NCBI GenBank assembly: GCA_947589735.1
Contig: CANQCR010000003.1
Location: forward strand, 1 to 37,323
Length of the DNA stretch: 37,323 bases
From: an uncultured Bacilli bacterium
GTDB taxonomy: Bacteria > Bacillota_I > Bacilli_A > RF39 > UBA660
Direction: 5' to 3'
The notes beneath the pieces were generated by a model. The model had not been told where the DNA came from, made no database searches, and was given only the letters and a program-made list of their open reading frames with translations. The position numbers were made by a program, and so were the translations under genes. This document shows positions 34,331 to 37,323 of the stretch, piece after piece; position 1 is the stretch's first letter, and every line of letters starts with the position of its first letter.

Positions 34331-36235
34331 ATGAATATTGGAATTATTTCAACATCAAAAAAATTAAGCTTTCAAGATTTACCAAACAACACTTATTTAG
34401 TATTTTATATAAGTAAAGCAAAAAAGAATAAAAACTATTTAGATAGCATTATAAATTACATGATTGCTAATGATTGTAAAGAAATAATAGTAGCTGAAGA
34501 TATGGAGCCATTAATAGAAAAAAATAATTATAAAAATATCAATGTATATAATAAACTATCTAATATTAAAACCTGCTCTACTAACAAAAAAGTTATTACA
34601 TATAATTTTTCAATAAAAGATGACAATTCAATTTCATTTGAAAAATCGGCCAGTTTTAGAAAAGATTGTTCACCTAATGAAACAATAAGAAAAATTAAAA
34701 GGATTTTAAAAAAAGAGCATTATAAAGTCAAAGAAAAAGGTTTAAGAAAGAGTTTAAGAGGCTCATATTCTATTAGATTACAATTAAATAATGGAAAAGG
34801 TGTAAACGGAAAAGGAACAACATTAAAATTAGCAAAAGCTTCAGCATATGCTGAATTAATGGAAAGACTTCAAAGCAATATGCTAATAAAAAAGCGCGTT
34901 GCCACTCATAAGATTGATAAAAATAGTAATATATATAATTCTTTATTAGATAAAGCATCAAATGAATATAAAAAATACTTTTTTACACTTGATAATATAT
35001 ATTTTAATGTTGAAAAAGCCAAAAATATAAAAACTAACAATATAGAAAATATTCCTATAAATGCCATTAGTAGTTTTTGTCATACAAATGGTTTAGCATC
35101 TGGAAATACTTTTGAAGAAGCTGTTAATCAAGGAATTTTTGAAATATTAGAACGATTTTGTTATCAAGAATGCTTAAAAGGAGATAATCCTATTCCAAAT
35201 ATAGATATTTCAAAATATCCACTCACAAAAAACAATATAAAATTGTTAAAGTCTTTAAAAAAGAAAGGTTTTAAATATTACATTAAAGATTGCTCCTTAG
35301 GAAAATTTCCTGTAATAGGATTCCTATTATTTGATAAAAAAGAAGAAAAGTATTCTTTTACAATGGGATCAGATATTTCCTTTAATATTGCCTTATCAAG
35401 ATGTATAACAGAAATGATGCAGGGTGTTAATTTTAAAGAATTAGAGCAAAAGATGGTATCTAATCAAACATTTGAAGCATTAGAAAAAAAATACGACAAT
35501 TCATTCAAATCATATAATTGGTTGAAATGTTTTAATAATAACAACGGATATTTAACCAAAAACTTTTTCTATAATGATTATATTCAAATTAGTGAACTAC
35601 ATTTTAAAGACTATTTAACTGATAATAAAGAAGTATTAGAATATTTAAAATCATTAATAGATAAAGATATATATACGATTGACTATAATAATTTAGGTTT
35701 TAATACCTATAGAGTTTATATACCATATATGACTAGCGTTGATTGTTATGATATTGAAGATTTAATAATAAATAAAAATTATGATAAATTAAAACATATT
35801 TACACTAACACACTAAATGCATCTAATAATGATATATCATATTTTACAGATACTTTTTTAAAAATTAGTAAAAGTATTAAATATGATGAATTAATTAAAC
35901 CATCTGATTTATTTCATATAGATGAAATAAGTGATTACTATAAATTAGATTTTACTAGCTTATTAATAGTTTTAAGTAGTTTATGTTCAAAAACGGCCAA
36001 ATTAAAAAAATATCTAAAATATAAAATTGATAATATACCATTAAATAAGCAAAAAAAATTAACTTATAAAATAATTATAAATTGTATAGAAAATAAAAAA
36101 ATCTATGACATAAATGATGATCATATCTATAATTACATAAAAAACATTTTTGATAATCCTAAAGCATATTTAATAAGTTTAAATCCTATAGTTAACAATA
36201 AAGAATCTTTAATATATAATAAAAAAGCCAATTAG
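34331..36235 (+). CDS. YcaO-family enzyme
   Basis: This 634-residue protein carries both ATP-binding signatures of YcaO enzymes: SxxxExxER in ASAYAELMERLQ (S171, E175, E178, R179) and QxxxExxER in NQGIFEILER (Q267, E271, E274, R275), with NGKGVNGKGTT just before the first. YcaO proteins activate peptide-backbone amides with ATP, making azolines, thioamides or amidines. The first 140 residues match no leader-binding domain I recognise, and the C-terminus (SLIYNKKAN) lacks the proline-rich PxPxP tail of azoline-forming members; no TfuA partner is seen. The ATG at 34331 has GGTGGGG upstream and a promoter 43 bases away. It converges on the peptide gene, its probable substrate. Confidence 0.93.
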   Translation: MNIGIISTSKKLSFQDLPNNTYLVFYISKAKKNKNYLDSIINYMIANDCKEIIVAEDMEPLIEKNNYKNINVYNKLSNIKTCSTNKKVITYNFSIKDDNSISFEKSASFRKDCSPNETIRKIKRILKKEHYKVKEKGLRKSLRGSYSIRLQLNNGKGVNGKGTTLKLAKASAYAELMERLQSNMLIKKRVATHKIDKNSNIYNSLLDKASNEYKKYFFTLDNIYFNVEKAKNIKTNNIENIPINAISSFCHTNGLASGNTFEEAVNQGIFEILERFCYQECLKGDNPIPNIDISKYPLTKNNIKLLKSLKKKGFKYYIKDCSLGKFPVIGFLLFDKKEEKYSFTMGSDISFNIALSRCITEMMQGVNFKELEQKMVSNQTFEALEKKYDNSFKSYNWLKCFNNNNGYLTKNFFYNDYIQISELHFKDYLTDNKEVLEYLKSLIDKDIYTIDYNNLGFNTYRVYIPYMTSVDCYDIEDLIINKNYDKLKHIYTNTLNASNNDISYFTDTFLKISKSIKYDELIKPSDLFHIDEISDYYKLDFTSLLIVLSSLCSKTAKLKKYLKYKIDNIPLNKQKKLTYKIIINCIENKKIYDINDDHIYNYIKNIFDNPKAYLISLNPIVNNKESLIYNKKAN

Positions 36236-36253
36236 GCTTTTTTATTATATATT
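36211..36253. terminator. Bidirectional terminator between YcaO and peptide genes
   Basis: Arms 36211-36229 and 36235-36253 form a perfect 19-bp stem with a five-base loop (aatta). A and T runs make it work in both directions. It includes the YcaO stop codon and lies 14 bases from the peptide stop codon. Confidence 0.88.
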
Positions 36254-36267
36254 AATAGCAAAGGAAA

Positions 36268-36390
36268 TCAGCAGCAATCGGAACAGTTACCATTTCCTGC
36301 CATAGACATTGATAATGTTTTATTAACATTATTTAAATTAATCAAAACATTATTATCCTTTCTAAATAATCTTTTTAGGAATCTAATCAT
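36268..36390 (-). CDS. Candidate RiPP precursor peptide (40 aa)
   Basis: This encodes a 40-residue peptide: a basic amphipathic start (MIRFLKRLFRK), an Asn/Leu-rich middle (NNVLINLNNVNKT) and a C-terminal SMSMAGNGNCSDCC. The Gly, Ser and three Cys at the end are the kind of residues YcaO enzymes modify, and the AG/GNG stretch would suit leader cleavage. The ATG at 36390 has AAGGGTGG 7 bases upstream; a longer frame to 36468 overlaps the upstream gene without a better site. It follows the PEP-synthase-like gene by 34 bases and ends near the YcaO gene terminator. The precursor role is inferred from size, composition and neighbours. Confidence 0.78.
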   Translation of the reverse strand: MIRFLKRLFRKDNNVLINLNNVNKTLSMSMAGNGNCSDCC

Positions 36391-36424
36391 ACAATCACCA
36401 CCCTTCACACATAATTTATGTACT

Positions 36425-37323
36425 TTACAATTTTTTTGATAAAACTTTAACACTTCCACTATTTCCATTTACTTCAATATTTTCACAATTATTTGTTAAT
36501 TGATCAAGTGAATCTTCACCTATTCCCGTAACACAAGGAATACCTAATTCTCTACACACAATTGCTGTATGGCAAAGAAAGCCACCATATGCTGTTACAG
36601 CACCTTTAGAACTCATTAAATGTGGTAACCAATCAGGATCAGTCATCATGGCTAATAAAATCTTATTAGGTAATATTTCATCACTTGGAGAATCTAAATA
36701 TCTACCTTCACCGGAAATAATACCTGGGGCTGCGGGAATCCCTGATAATCCTTCATCTTCCTTATTACCATACTCATTACTAATAATTACTTTTTTAGTT
36801 ACAGGCCTAAATTGTAACATTATAAGTTCCCCATCTAAAATCATCCATTCAAAATCCGCATTTGTACCAACTTTTTTCTGATATTCAAGCATCTTGCTAC
36901 CTATTGCTTCCTCTCCTATTTTCAAAGGATTTTCACATCTATTAGCACTCCAAATTTCAGAATGTGGTGTACTTGAACCAGAAACTAGTTTTTCACCATT
37001 TCCATTAACCCATTCTAGTACACCAGCGTCTTCAGAATTTCCAATCCAAACTCCAGCATATGTAGGTTCTTTAAATGATTGTATTACAACGGCCATATGT
37101 GGCTGTTCAAGTCCATTAACTTGAATATATTCTTTTAAACGATTATTATTAACAGAATCTTTAACCTTTTTGATGCTTGCAAATATATCTTTAAGAGAAA
37201 CATTCAAATATGAATCAAACATTCCCGCAAACGAATTTTTTTCTCCATCTTCGATATCTGCCGAACTTCTTACTGAATAATGATTATATTTTCCATCAAA
37301 AATTTTTAAATCTTCCTCTTTAA
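36425..37323 (-). CDS. PEP synthase-like ATP-grasp / phosphohistidine protein, 5' end outside window
   Basis: The frame is open to the right edge, not just to the internal ATG at 37222, so at least 298 residues are seen. The N-terminal part reads VRSSADIEDGEKNSFAGMFDSYLNV, the ATP-grasp signature of pyruvate phosphate dikinase/PEP synthase. Then comes the linker GIPAAPGIISGEGRYL and the swivelling phosphohistidine domain GGFLCHTAIVCRELGIPCVTG, with the phosphorylatable His encoded at 36571-36569. The protein ends there, without the C-terminal PEP/pyruvate-binding barrel. The order ATP-grasp then His domain at the end is also that of rifampicin phosphotransferases. It probably phosphorylates or activates a small molecule or the peptide; the substrate is unknown. 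Co-directional with the peptide gene. Confidence 0.88.
   Translation of the reverse strand, partial: KEEDLKIFDGKYNHYSVRSSADIEDGEKNSFAGMFDSYLNVSLKDIFASIKKVKDSVNNNRLKEYIQVNGLEQPHMAVVIQSFKEPTYAGVWIGNSEDAGVLEWVNGNGEKLVSGSSTPHSEIWSANRCENPLKIGEEAIGSKMLEYQKKVGTNADFEWMILDGELIMLQFRPVTKKVIISNEYGNKEDEGLSGIPAAPGIISGEGRYLDSPSDEILPNKILLAMMTDPDWLPHLMSSKGAVTAYGGFLCHTAIVCRELGIPCVTGIGEDSLDQLTNNCENIEVNGNSGSVKVLSKKL

Larger units (their letters stand above)
32205..37323. mobile_element. Serine-recombinase element inserted in the PBP gene (right end not in window)
   Basis: It begins at the junction near 32205-32220 and continues past the right edge. Visible genes are the recombinase, a 68-aa companion, a YcaO enzyme, a short Cys-rich peptide and a PEP-synthase-like gene. 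The cargo is strikingly rich in AAA/AAT codons compared with murC, eno or mtaB. The 5' half of the PBP gene should lie beyond the far end. Confidence 0.85.

Noticed and set aside
36391-36468. 26-residue N-terminal extension of the small peptide, which would add more cysteines
   Set aside because: It overlaps the 3' end of the upstream gene and has no good ribosome site, whereas AAGGGTGG precedes the ATG at 36390.

Overview
The window is an AT-rich, gene-dense bacterial chromosome segment of Bacillota type. It uses the standard code (TGA serves as stop), has strong AGGAGG-type ribosome sites, and carries a cell-wall gene set (murC, mraY, ftsW and a PASTA penicillin-binding protein), pyrG, eno, rnhC, mtaB, rsmE and a CCA-encoding tRNA-Gly. 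The combination suggests an uncultured, small-genome member of the Bacilli (RF39/Erysipelotrichales-like). This is inferred from gene content and composition only.

Layout: 1-1.1 kb holds a truncated serine recombinase, a small unknown gene and tRNA-Gly(TCC). 1.1-4.0 kb holds a tyrosine phosphatase, a uracil-DNA-glycosylase-like gene and pyrG with an attenuator-like leader. 4.0-7.8 kb is an unusual block: an unknown 585-aa protein, an AraC-type regulator and an orphan VirD4/TraG-like ATPase. 7.8-15.6 kb is housekeeping (mtaB, rsmE, cvpA, rnhC, murC, a metallophosphoesterase). 15.6-17.9 kb is an operon of two WXG100-like proteins preceded by a NlpC/P60-like protein whose catalytic Cys is replaced by Ala. 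17.9-22.0 kb holds a YjdF-like membrane protein, a CYTH-like protein, a DUF362 protein, eno and an anchored protein.

22.1-27.4 kb appears to be an accessory island: a 1071-aa HEXXH protein, YolD-like and UmuC-like genes, and an ASCH-like remnant. It is bounded by the functional ftsW 3' end and a second, decayed copy of that same 3' end. 27.4-32.2 kb is a division/wall cluster on the minus strand: the 3' part of a PASTA PBP, then a small gene, VanZ-like, SGNH hydrolase, a membrane protein, mraY and ftsW.

The most striking region is 32.2 kb to the right edge. A mobile element carrying a large serine recombinase has cut the PBP gene upstream of its KTG motif. Its visible cargo is a YcaO enzyme, a 40-codon peptide ending in GNCSDCC, and a PEP-synthase-like ATP-grasp/phosphohistidine protein. 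Together they look like a small RiPP-type biosynthetic locus with an architecture I do not recognise. The far end of the element and the 5' half of the PBP lie beyond the window.
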